From Methanothermobacter sp. K4 (GTDB taxonomy: Archaea > Methanobacteriota > Methanobacteria > Methanobacteriales > Methanothermobacteraceae), in contig NZ_JAKLTD010000001.1 of assembly GCF_022014235.1 (NCBI RefSeq), positions 122,831-186,830 on the forward strand: 64,000 bases of DNA, in the 5' to 3' direction. Of the stretch, positions 16,635 to 24,437 are shown piece after piece. Numbering within the stretch: position 1 is the stretch's first letter; every line of letters starts with the position of its first letter. The notes beneath the pieces were generated by a model. It made no database searches. It saw only the letters and a program-made list of their open reading frames with translations, and was not told the DNA's origin. The translations under genes were made by a program, and so were the position numbers.

Positions 16635-17759
16635 ATGAAGGATATAAGGGATATACTGCTTCATGATGAAACCATATTCAGGGATATGAATGCCTTTGAC
16701 CCTGACTATGTCCCTGAGAACTACAGGTACAGGGAATCCCAGATGGAGGCCCTTGCAGTCTGCATAAGACCTGCCCTGAGGAATGGGAGGCCCGTGAATG
16801 CCGTTATACTGGGGTCCTGTGCAACAGGCAAGACCACCGCCATCAAAAAGATCTTTGAAATGGTTGAGTCAACATCCGAAAACGTCGTCTGCTGCTATAT
16901 AAACTGTCAGCTTCACACCACAAGATTCGGTATCTTCTCACAGATCTACAGCAAAATATTCGGGCATCAGCCCCCTGAAACAGGCGTCCCGTTCTCCAGG
17001 ATCTACCAGGCAATAATGCAGCACCTGTCCAGTGAAAACAGGGCGCTTGTGGTGGCCCTGGATGATATAAACCACCTATTTTACAGTAAAAACGCCAACA
17101 AGGTCCTTTACGATATACTGCGGGCCCATGAGGTGTTTGAGGGTGTAAGAACCGGTGTATTCGCGGTTTTATCTGACATTGAATTCAGGTACGCCCTTGA
17201 TAAAAACGTCAACTCCATATTCATACCCCAGGAAATCATATTCCCACCATACACCCGTGAGGAGATATTCAATATCCTCAGAGATCGTGTTAGGGTGGGC
17301 TTCTATCCAGGCGTAATCTCAGATGAACTCGTCGATAGAATAACCGATCACACTGTGGATACCGGGGATCTGCGCTACGGCATAGACCTCCTGAGGGTGT
17401 GCGGCAACCTTGCAGAGGCAGACGCCTCACCCCTAATAACAGAGGAACACCTTGAAAGGGCTATGAGGAGCGCCGGGCCGGTTAACCTCATGCACACCGT
17501 GAGGACACTCAACAGACAGGAAAGAGAGTTTCTCCTGAGCATGATCGAGGCTGAGGATGACGACATAACCGCTGGCAGACTCTATGAGCTCTTTCATGAG
17601 AGGACAGGGGCGAGTTACTCGTCATTCAACAGGACAATTGAGAAGCTGGAATTCCTAAGGCTCATTGACACTAGACTGACAGGTAGGGGTGTTCGTGGTA
17701 ATTCAAGGATTGTGATCCCCAGATTCAGCAGGGATGAACTTAAGAGGTGTCTGGACTGA
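16635..17759 (+). CDS. cdc6-2: Orc1/Cdc6 replication initiator, Cdc6-2 type
   Basis: A 374-residue AAA+ plus winged-helix origin-recognition protein. Walker A is GSCATGKTT (60-68); the Walker B region reads VVALDDINHLF, i.e. DDIN instead of the usual DE(I/L)D. The C-terminal winged helix starts near residue 290. The family N-terminus (IFRDMNAFDPDYVPE) fits the ATG at 16635; an ATG at 16584 would add 17 atypical residues. Methanothermobacter has two paralogues; the divergent Walker B and synteny with archease-rtcB suggest Cdc6-2, reported to act on the MCM helicase. The next gene on the other strand stops one base after its stop. Confidence 0.88.
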   Translation: MKDIRDILLHDETIFRDMNAFDPDYVPENYRYRESQMEALAVCIRPALRNGRPVNAVILGSCATGKTTAIKKIFEMVESTSENVVCCYINCQLHTTRFGIFSQIYSKIFGHQPPETGVPFSRIYQAIMQHLSSENRALVVALDDINHLFYSKNANKVLYDILRAHEVFEGVRTGVFAVLSDIEFRYALDKNVNSIFIPQEIIFPPYTREEIFNILRDRVRVGFYPGVISDELVDRITDHTVDTGDLRYGIDLLRVCGNLAEADASPLITEEHLERAMRSAGPVNLMHTVRTLNRQEREFLLSMIEAEDDDITAGRLYELFHERTGASYSSFNRTIEKLEFLRLIDTRLTGRGVRGNSRIVIPRFSRDELKRCLD

Positions 17760-17930
17760 TCAGACCCCCGCAGGGCAGTTGGAGTTGGTCCCTGCCGCCA
17801 CCATGAGAAGGCCCCATACTATGACAGAAAGTACCAATGATATTAAGATGAATGATCCTGGATCAACACCGGCCACTGTCAGCAGCCAGAACCTTCTCCT
17901 GATACTGTTTGGTTTCCTGAGACTGTGCAT
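17760..17930 (-). CDS. Small single-span membrane protein (56 residues)
   Basis: An uninterrupted frame from ATG (17930-17928) to TGA (17762-17760), directly abutting the cdc6-2 stop on the other strand. It encodes a basic N-terminus (MHSLRKPNSIRRRF), then a clear hydrophobic helix (SFILISLVLSVIVWGLLMVA, about 26-45) and a short hydrophilic tail. The basic-then-hydrophobic pattern predicts N-in topology. GAGTGGTAG precedes the ATG and TTAAATAAAT (17961-17970) is positioned as its TATA box. No family recognised. Evidence is compositional only; a chance ORF remains possible. Confidence 0.5.
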   Translation of the reverse strand: MHSLRKPNSIRRRFWLLTVAGVDPGSFILISLVLSVIVWGLLMVAAGTNSNCPAGV

Positions 17931-18055
17931 ACTACCACTCCATTATCATCTTCACCAGGGATTTATTTAAAAAAAGAGATAGAGAGCATCTGAAAACTAA
18001 CCAGGAAAATGAAATACCGGTGGCCCCTCTGAATCAGATAAATGGAGAGTCCCCA

Positions 18056-18478
18056 ATGAAAAGGTTTGAATTCTTTGATGTGACTGCAGATGCAGGATAC
18101 TGGGCCTATGGCCGTACACCAGAGGAGGTGTTTGAAAACGCCGCCCTTGCAATGTTCGAGATAATGACAGACACATCACTTGTCAAAGCAGAGGAAAGCA
18201 GGAGGGTGGAAATAAAATCAGAGGATATGGTTTCACTACTCTATGACTGGCTTGACGAACTCCTCTTTATACATGACACTGAATTTATTTTATTCAGTAA
18301 GTTCAAAGTTAAGATAACTGAAGATGATGATGGCTTTCGGCTTAGAGGTAAAGCCTCAGGAGAGGTGATCAAGGACCACCATGAGAGGCGTGATGAGGTT
18401 AAAGCCGTGACATTTCACATGATGGATATCCTTGAAGAGGATGGACTCATAAAGGCAAGAGTTATTCTGGATCTGTGA
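18056..18478 (+). CDS. Archease, activator of the RtcB RNA ligase
   Basis: A 140-residue archease. The family signature FFDVTADAGYWAYG is at the N-terminus, and conserved acidic residues in DVTADAG and at the C-terminus (ARVILDL) form the metal site. It accelerates guanylylation and turnover of RtcB. The ATG at 18056 gives the standard length; an in-frame upstream codon at 18020 lies in the leader. Forms a two-gene unit with rtcB 17 nt downstream. Relevant to the intron-containing tRNA at 41455-41563, whose exons RtcB would join. Confidence 0.93.
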   Translation: MKRFEFFDVTADAGYWAYGRTPEEVFENAALAMFEIMTDTSLVKAEESRRVEIKSEDMVSLLYDWLDELLFIHDTEFILFSKFKVKITEDDDGFRLRGKASGEVIKDHHERRDEVKAVTFHMMDILEEDGLIKARVILDL

Positions 18479-18494
18479 TTTATAAGTAGAGAGG

Positions 18495-19952
18495 ATGATG
18501 CGCATGGATATAAGGGAAGAGCTGGTTAAGGTAAGAGAATCCGTCTGGGAAGTTCCAACATCATATAAGAAGGGAATGAGGGTTCCTGGAAGAATATTCC
18601 TGAATGATGAGGCCCTCAGGGACCTTGAGAAGGGGGCGGTTGATCAGGTTGCAAACGTTGCATGCCTCCCCGGTATCCAGAAGTTCTCAATTGGACTTCC
18701 AGATATACACTTCGGATACGGGTTCAGCATAGGGGGTGTTGGGGCATTCAGTGCCCGTACAGGAGTCATAAGCCCTGGAGGTGTTGGATTCGACATAAAC
18801 TGTGGTGTCCGCATGGTCAGAACCAATCTGGACCATGAGGATGTGAAGCCAAAGATAAAGGAACTCATAAACACCCTCTTCACCAACGTACCATCCGGCG
18901 TTGGGAGCAAGGGAAAAATAAGGCTCAGACCCGGTGAAATCGATGAGGTTCTTGAAAACGGGGCCGAATGGGCCGTTGAAAATGGATACGGATGGGATCA
19001 GGACCTCAAATTCCTGGAGGAGAACGGCAAAATGGAGGATGCCAGTGCAGATAAGGTCAGCGATAAGGCCAAGAAGAGGGGCATACCCCAGCTGGGATCC
19101 CTTGGATCAGGTAACCACTTCCTTGAGGTCCAGATGATAGATGAGATATTCAATGAGGAGGCTGCCGCCGCCTACGGTGTGAGTCCAGGTAAGGTCGCCG
19201 TTATGATACACTCAGGTTCAAGGGGCTGCGGCCACCAGGTATGCTCAGACTACCTGAGGCTCATGGACAAGGCATACAGGAGATACAAGATAAACATACC
19301 TGACAGGCAGCTTGCCTGCGCCCCTGTGGATTCAGATGAGGCCATGGATTACTTCCAGGCCATGGCAGCCGCAGCAAATTATGCCTGGGCCAACCGTCAG
19401 ATGATAGTCCACTGGGTGAGGGAGTCCTTTGAAAGCGTCTTCGGTATGAGTGCAGAGGACATGGAGATGGAGATCGTCTATGACGTGGCACACAACATAG
19501 CAAAGAGGGAGGTCCACAATGTAAAGGGGCGTGATACAGAGCTCTTCGTCCACCGTAAGGGGGCAACAAGGGCCTTTGGGCCAGGTAGAAAGGAGATTCC
19601 CGGGGAGTACAGGAAGATAGGTCAGCCAGTCATAATTCCAGGTACCATGGGAACATCATCCTATCTACTCCACGGAACAGAGGTTGCAATGGATGAAACC
19701 TTCGGTTCGACCGCCCACGGGGCCGGGAGAAAGATGAGCCGTGCCGGTGCAAAGAAAACCTACCGTGGAGAGGAGGTTCAGAGAAAACTTGAAAGTGAGG
19801 GCATCTATGTGCGGGCAACATCCATGCCAGTGGTTGCAGAGGAGGCCCCCGGTGCCTACAAGGATGTTGACCTGGTGGTCAGGACAGCCCATGAGACCGG
19901 CATATCCAGGCTTGTTGCAAGGATGCTTCCACTGGGAGTTGCAAAGGGATAG
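18495..19952 (+). CDS. rtcB: tRNA-splicing ligase RtcB
   Basis: A 485-residue 3'-phosphate/5'-OH RNA ligase that seals tRNA exons after endonuclease cleavage, using GTP and Mn2+. Metal ligands are visible in [12 protein letters not shown] (D100, C103), [12 protein letters not shown] and the HSGSRGCG segment; HGAGR near the C-terminal third holds the His that is guanylylated. No intein is present, unlike in some archaeal RtcBs. Starts at 18495 or at Met4 (18504). Co-transcribed with archease. Confidence 0.95.
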   Translation: MMRMDIREELVKVRESVWEVPTSYKKGMRVPGRIFLNDEALRDLEKGAVDQVANVACLPGIQKFSIGLPDIHFGYGFSIGGVGAFSARTGVISPGGVGFDINCGVRMVRTNLDHEDVKPKIKELINTLFTNVPSGVGSKGKIRLRPGEIDEVLENGAEWAVENGYGWDQDLKFLEENGKMEDASADKVSDKAKKRGIPQLGSLGSGNHFLEVQMIDEIFNEEAAAAYGVSPGKVAVMIHSGSRGCGHQVCSDYLRLMDKAYRRYKINIPDRQLACAPVDSDEAMDYFQAMAAAANYAWANRQMIVHWVRESFESVFGMSAEDMEMEIVYDVAHNIAKREVHNVKGRDTELFVHRKGATRAFGPGRKEIPGEYRKIGQPVIIPGTMGTSSYLLHGTEVAMDETFGSTAHGAGRKMSRAGAKKTYRGEEVQRKLESEGIYVRATSMPVVAEEAPGAYKDVDLVVRTAHETGISRLVARMLPLGVAKG

Positions 19953-19967
19953 GCTGGCGGTGAATCA

Positions 19968-20753
19968 ATGATAGGGCTCATCGGAGGTACAGGGGTATAC
20001 GAGATAGTGGAACATGGCAGAATAATTGGAAGGGAATCTGTGGAGACACCATACGGCAGAACACCCGAAATATCAGTTTTCAGGCTTCATGGCAGGGATG
20101 TGGCATTCATGCCAAGGCACTCCAGGGGCCATGAGAGCCCACCCCACATGGTCAACTACAGGGCAAACATATGGGGCTTGAGGAAGCTGGGTGTCAGACA
20201 GATACTGGCAACAAACGCTGTGGGTTCCCTTGAAGAATCCATAGGACCGGGGGAATTTGTCGTCCCGGACGACTTCCTGGACTTCACAAAAAACAGGCCC
20301 TCAACATTCTATGATGAGAGGACCGTTCACGTGGACATGACAGAGCCCTACTGCAGGGACCTTCGCTCTGCACTGGTGGAGTCCTCTGGTGCAGTTGATG
20401 GTGGTGTATACGTCTGCACCGAGGGGCCGCGGTTTGAAACATCCGCCGAGATAAGGATGTTCAAGTCACTCGGAGGCACCGTTGTTGGAATGACCGGAAT
20501 ACCGGAAGCTGTACTTGCAAGGGAACTCGAGATGTGCTATGCAAGCATATGCCTGGTTTCAAACTACGCTGCATCCATATCCCCCTCAAAACTCACCATC
20601 ACAGAGGTATTTGAGGTTATGGAGGAGAGGAGGGGGGATCTCATAGACACACTTGAGGGGGCAATTTCAGGGCTCCCCAGAAACCCTACCTGTAGCTGTC
20701 AGAGCGCCCTGAGCGGCGCTGAAGTTAATGAAAATATGGAGGAATGTCCTTGA
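19968..20753 (+). CDS. 5'-methylthioadenosine/methylthioinosine phosphorylase
   Basis: A 261-residue trimeric purine-nucleoside phosphorylase family II enzyme: GLIGGTGVYE phosphate motif, FMPRHSRGH, TNAVGSL, TEGPRFETSAEI and MTGIPEAVLARE. At the base-recognition site it reads VSNYAAS; adenine-specific MTAPs have Asp-Tyr-Asp here, while Asn favours 6-oxopurines. In M. jannaschii the equivalent enzyme acts on methylthioinosine after an MTA deaminase. I therefore lean to MTI phosphorylase. The C-terminal tail (CSCQSALSGAEV) is unusual. The next gene overlaps its stop. Confidence 0.85.
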   Translation: MIGLIGGTGVYEIVEHGRIIGRESVETPYGRTPEISVFRLHGRDVAFMPRHSRGHESPPHMVNYRANIWGLRKLGVRQILATNAVGSLEESIGPGEFVVPDDFLDFTKNRPSTFYDERTVHVDMTEPYCRDLRSALVESSGAVDGGVYVCTEGPRFETSAEIRMFKSLGGTVVGMTGIPEAVLARELEMCYASICLVSNYAASISPSKLTITEVFEVMEERRGDLIDTLEGAISGLPRNPTCSCQSALSGAEVNENMEECP

Positions 20754-21322
20754 AGGTTTTAATGATATCTGCAAGTCCCAGAAAAGAAAGTAACACCATG
20801 ATGGTCCTTGAGCACTGCAGGGATGCTGTGGAGAGTAGTGGTGTTGAATGTGAGATAGTATCCCTCAGGGGGATGAATATAGAGTCCTGCCGGGCCTGCC
20901 TCAGCTATGCAAAGAAGCACCGCTGCAAGATCGATGACGGCCTCAATGAGATAATCGACAAGATAAGGGAGGCCGATGGGTTTATAGTTGCAACCCCGGT
21001 ATACTTTGGCACAGCCAGAGGTGACCTCATGTCAGCCCTGCAGCGTATTGGGATGGTTTCAAGGGTCTCAGACGGATTCCTGAGCTGGAAGGTGGGGGGC
21101 CCCATCGCAGTTGCGAGGCGGGGAGGCCACACAGCAACGATACAGGAACTCCTCATGTTCTACTTCATAAATGACATGATAGTCCCCGGTTCAACCTACT
21201 GGAACATGGTATTTGGATGGGCTCCAGGCGAGGTTGAGGATGATGATGAAGGAATCGAAACCATAAGGCGCTTCGGGGAGAACGTGGCTGAGCTCATAAA
21301 GAGGATTCGCAGCGGGGAGTAG
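20750..21322 (+). CDS. NADPH-dependent FMN reductase-like (iron-sulfur flavoprotein type)
   Basis: A 190-residue flavodoxin-fold protein. Phosphate loop ISASPRKESNT, a Cys cluster ESCRACLSYAKKHRC (C-x2-C-x8-C), and FIVATPVYFG and ARRGGHT segments mark the flavin reductase/iron-sulfur flavoprotein group. GGAGGA at 20738-20743 sits six nt before a TTG at 20750 that overlaps the previous TGA; the ATG at 20744 abuts the ribosome-binding site and is less likely. Possible electron-transfer or oxidative-stress role. Followed within 1 nt by a NifX-like gene. Confidence 0.8.
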   Translation: MKVLMISASPRKESNTMMVLEHCRDAVESSGVECEIVSLRGMNIESCRACLSYAKKHRCKIDDGLNEIIDKIREADGFIVATPVYFGTARGDLMSALQRIGMVSRVSDGFLSWKVGGPIAVARRGGHTATIQELLMFYFINDMIVPGSTYWNMVFGWAPGEVEDDDEGIETIRRFGENVAELIKRIRSGE

Positions 21323-21323
21323 T

Positions 21324-21653
21324 ATGAGGGTAGCAGTCGCCTCCTCCAACGGGGAGGAGGTGGACCTCCACTTTGGAAGGGCCTCAAAACTTTTAATATA
21401 TGACTACATCGACGGAGAAATGGAATTCGTTGAGGAGAGAACTGTTGATATCGCTGAAGGTGATAAGCACCAGTGGAGAAAGGTTCTAGACTCTATAATG
21501 GACTGTGATGTTGTGATAGCCGTCCAGGTGGGTCTGAAAGGGAAGATGGGAATTGAGGATGCTGGTTTAAAATTTGTGGCCGACGAGGGGCTGGTGGATG
21601 AGGTCCTGGAAAGGTGGGTGAGGCACTTTGAATTCATGAACTCCACCATCTGA
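21324..21653 (+). CDS. NifX/NifB-C-terminal-like cofactor-binding domain protein
   Basis: A 109-residue protein of the dinitrogenase iron-molybdenum cofactor superfamily, with N-terminal VAVASSNGEEVDLHFGRAS. Small stand-alone members carry Fe-S or Fe-Mo clusters, often next to flavoproteins or MRP ATPases. It is 27 kb from the nif operon but resembles the NifX-like protein there (48248-48583), including the VAVAS(S/D)(N/D)G start. One base separates it from the flavoprotein stop, so the two likely work together. Confidence 0.8.
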   Translation: MRVAVASSNGEEVDLHFGRASKLLIYDYIDGEMEFVEERTVDIAEGDKHQWRKVLDSIMDCDVVIAVQVGLKGKMGIEDAGLKFVADEGLVDEVLERWVRHFEFMNSTI

Positions 21654-21737
21654 AAATCCAGCGCGAAAGCCCCGAGGTGAACCCACATATTTCAGGGGGA
21701 CCGCAGCTTAAGGTGAACCATATACCCCCAGGATGTC

Positions 21738-21884
21738 AAGGTTTAAATACTGCCTCATCATAATTATAGACTATTCATAACTGGCGGTGTAGAAACTTCC
21801 TATCATGGTTTAACCAGTTAAGATGAATTTTTTGAACTAATATTAAACCAGCTGTTTTTACGGTGTTAAATTTAAGGTGATATA
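21738..21884 (+). promoter_or_regulatory. Promoter and leader of the S3Ae gene
   Basis: GTTTAAATAC (21741-21750) is a good TATA candidate, giving a leader of about 110 nt. The leader contains TGGTT-T-AACCA (21806-21816) and a second AAACCAG near 21847, then AAGGTGAT just before the ATG. The long leader could bind a ribosomal protein, but this is only suggestive. Confidence 0.4.
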
Positions 21885-22472
21885 ATGGCAAAGGCTCGAA
21901 GAAGGAGAGTACGTGATACATGGAAAGAGAAGAAATGGTATGTGATAAAGAGTCCTAAAATGTTTGGAGAAAACGACATAGGAACAACACCATCAAGGGA
22001 CCCTGATTTCCTCCTCAAGAGGAGGGTTGAGGCGACAATGAGGGAACTGACAGGCGACTTTTCAAAGCAGTACGTCAAGCTGAAGTTCCAGATAAACAAT
22101 GTTGCCGGAAGTGAGGCGACCACCAAATTCATAGGCCACCAGGTCACAACAGACTACGTCAGAAGTATGATAAGGAGGGGTACAAGCAGGGTCGATGCCC
22201 CGGTCATAGTTGAAACAAAGGATGGATACAAGCTTAAGGTCCATCCACTGGCCATAACAATCAGGAGGGCCAAGTCCTCACAGCAGAAATACATGAGGCA
22301 GAGCATAGAGGAACACGTGAAGGAGATAGCCTCTGAAAAGACCTTTGAGGAATTCGTTGAGGGCGTTGTAACAGGAAAGATCGCCTCAGAGATATACCAC
22401 CAGGCAAAGAAGATATACCCCCTCAAGAGGGTTGAGATAATAAAAACAAGGGTTCTAGAGGAACCAGCCTGA
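21885..22472 (+). CDS. rps3ae: Ribosomal protein S3Ae (eS1)
   Basis: A 195-residue small-subunit protein of the platform, with a basic N-terminus (MAKARRRRVRDTWKEKKWY) and the conserved VDAPVIVETKDGYKLKVHP core. Full length for archaea. AAGGTGATATA precedes the ATG. Followed after 19 nt by a DUF92 membrane protein, probably on the same transcript. Confidence 0.94.
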   Translation: MAKARRRRVRDTWKEKKWYVIKSPKMFGENDIGTTPSRDPDFLLKRRVEATMRELTGDFSKQYVKLKFQINNVAGSEATTKFIGHQVTTDYVRSMIRRGTSRVDAPVIVETKDGYKLKVHPLAITIRRAKSSQQKYMRQSIEEHVKEIASEKTFEEFVEGVVTGKIASEIYHQAKKIYPLKRVEIIKTRVLEEPA

Positions 22473-22491
22473 AACATGGACCGGGACCCCC

Positions 22492-23175
22492 ATGACAGAC
22501 CTTAACATTGGATACGTGCTTCTGTGCGTATTCATTGGATTTTTAACATATCAGAGAGGTGCGCTTGATGTATGGGGATCCCTTTTCATGGTCCTTATGG
22601 GCTTGCTCATAATATTATCTGCCGGTTTTAACTGGTTGATTCTCATTTTTATTTTTCTGATTCTTGGCCTTCTCTCAACAAAGTACAGGCATGACTACAA
22701 GAAATCCATTGGAGTTTTTGAGGGAACAAGAAGTGCCAAGAATGTTATATCCAACGGAATAGTGCCCTTTGTAATGGCTGCCTTTGGATACTATGATGGA
22801 TTCTTCGGAGGGTTCATAGGATCCGTTGCAACAGCGACCGCTGATACCATGGCAAGTGAAATCGGTGTTCTGCAGACACCACGCCTCATAACAACACTCC
22901 AGAGGGTGGAACCGGGCACAGATGGTGGCATATCCATTGTTGGAACCGCCGCTGGGATAGCAGGGGCTGGTATAATTGGTTTATCAGCGTTTATGCTTGG
23001 TGTATGTCCCGATCCATTTAAATCAATGAAAATAGCTGTGATTGCAGGTACTGTGGGCTGCTTCATGGACAGCCTCCTGGGGGCAGTCCTGGAGAGAAGG
23101 AAGTACCTCAACAATGAGCATGTTAACCTCCTTGCAACGGTAACAGGGGCAGTTATAGGAATTTTATTAGCATAG
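22492..23175 (+). CDS. DUF92 family integral membrane protein
   Basis: A 227-residue polytopic membrane protein with about six hydrophobic segments and the DUF92/TMEM19 signature GFFGGFIGSVATATADTMASE. Plant VTE6 of this family is a phytyl-phosphate kinase, and archaeal members have been suggested to act on prenyl phosphates; the substrate here is unknown. A role in archaeal lipid or polyprenol metabolism is an inference. The phosphoglycerate mutase gene begins 31 nt downstream. Confidence 0.8.
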   Translation: MTDLNIGYVLLCVFIGFLTYQRGALDVWGSLFMVLMGLLIILSAGFNWLILIFIFLILGLLSTKYRHDYKKSIGVFEGTRSAKNVISNGIVPFVMAAFGYYDGFFGGFIGSVATATADTMASEIGVLQTPRLITTLQRVEPGTDGGISIVGTAAGIAGAGIIGLSAFMLGVCPDPFKSMKIAVIAGTVGCFMDSLLGAVLERRKYLNNEHVNLLATVTGAVIGILLA

Positions 23176-23206
23176 ATATCCATAAATCTAGGAAGGTGGG
23201 TGAATC

Positions 23207-24436
23207 ATGAAAGGGGTAATAATGATAATAGATGGAATGGCCGACCGCCCCATTGAAAGCCTCGGAGATAAAACACCTCTTGAGGCCGCAGAAACCCCTA
23301 ATATGGACAGGCTGGCCAGTTCAGGTATCAATGGTATAATGGATCCCATAAAACCAGGGATCCGTGCAGGAAGCGACACATCACACCTCTCCATACTTGG
23401 ATATGACCCCTACAGTGTATACACTGGAAGGGGTCCATTCGAGGCCGCAGGTGTGGGGCTGGATGTGAAACCAGGGGATATTGCATTCAGATGCAACTTT
23501 GCAACCGCAGACGAAGACCTTGTGATAACCGACAGAAGGGCCGGCCGCATAAGGTCAGGGACATCCCAGATAGCAGAGGCCATCAATTCAATGACCCTCG
23601 ATGGATTTGAGGATGTTGAAATAATCTTCAGGGAATCAACAGGCCACAGAGCCGTTCTGGTCCTCAGAGGCCCCGGGCTGGGTGATAATGTATCAGATGC
23701 AGACCCCAAGACTGAAGGGAAACCCCCAAAGAAGGTGAAGGCCCTTGATGGATCCCCTGAATCACAGAAAACCGCCGCTATACTTAACAGACTTGTGAGG
23801 GAATCCAACGAAATCCTCAGGGACCATCCCGTGAACATGGAAAGAATCAAAAACGGGGAGGCACCTGCAAATATAATACTGCCACGGGGTGCTGGTGCTG
23901 TTCCTGATGTTGAAAAATTTGAGGACCGTTACGGTCTGAGGGCTGCCTGTATCGCTGAGACTGGCCTCATAAGGGGTATAGGTTACATCACAGGAATGGA
24001 CGTGATCGATGTTGAAGGGGCCACCGGGGGTACAGACACCGACCTGGAGAGTATAAAGAATGCTATAAGGGATGCCCTTGATGATGAATATGAATTTCTA
24101 CTAATAAACATAGATGGTGCAGACGAGGCTGGGCATGATGGGGACCTTGAGGGTAAGGTTGAGTTCATAGAGAGGGTTGACTCAATCCTGGGTGACATTA
24201 TAAGCGATGACATCTACTTCATACTCACTGCGGATCATTCAACGCCTGTATCCGTAATGGACCACACAGGGGACCCTGTCCCCATCACAATAAATGGGCC
24301 AGAGGTCCGGGTTGATGATGTGAGTGTATTCAGTGAGAGAGCCGCGGCTGCTGGTGGCCTCTGCAGGATAAGGGGATCTGATGTTATGGACATACTCCTT
24401 GACCTCATGAACAGAAAGGAAAAATTCGGGGCTTAA
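23207..24436 (+). CDS. apgM: 2,3-bisphosphoglycerate-independent phosphoglycerate mutase
   Basis: A 409-residue archaeal-type iPGM of the alkaline phosphatase superfamily that interconverts 3- and 2-phosphoglycerate. Metal motif IIDGMADRPIESLGDKTPLE, the Ser nucleophile region GSDTSHLSILGYDP and the C-terminal LTADHSTPVSVMDHTGD are present. GGTGGGTGAATC precedes the ATG. The glmM gene starts two bases after its stop, linking it to sugar-phosphate genes. Confidence 0.93.
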   Translation: MKGVIMIIDGMADRPIESLGDKTPLEAAETPNMDRLASSGINGIMDPIKPGIRAGSDTSHLSILGYDPYSVYTGRGPFEAAGVGLDVKPGDIAFRCNFATADEDLVITDRRAGRIRSGTSQIAEAINSMTLDGFEDVEIIFRESTGHRAVLVLRGPGLGDNVSDADPKTEGKPPKKVKALDGSPESQKTAAILNRLVRESNEILRDHPVNMERIKNGEAPANIILPRGAGAVPDVEKFEDRYGLRAACIAETGLIRGIGYITGMDVIDVEGATGGTDTDLESIKNAIRDALDDEYEFLLINIDGADEAGHDGDLEGKVEFIERVDSILGDIISDDIYFILTADHSTPVSVMDHTGDPVPITINGPEVRVDDVSVFSERAAAAGGLCRIRGSDVMDILLDLMNRKEKFGA

Positions 24437-24437
24437 A

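Noticed and set aside
17734..17970. Plus-strand 78-codon frame after cdc6-2
   Set aside because: Overlaps the cdc6-2 end, has no ribosome-binding site, and is the complement of the more convincing minus-strand membrane ORF.
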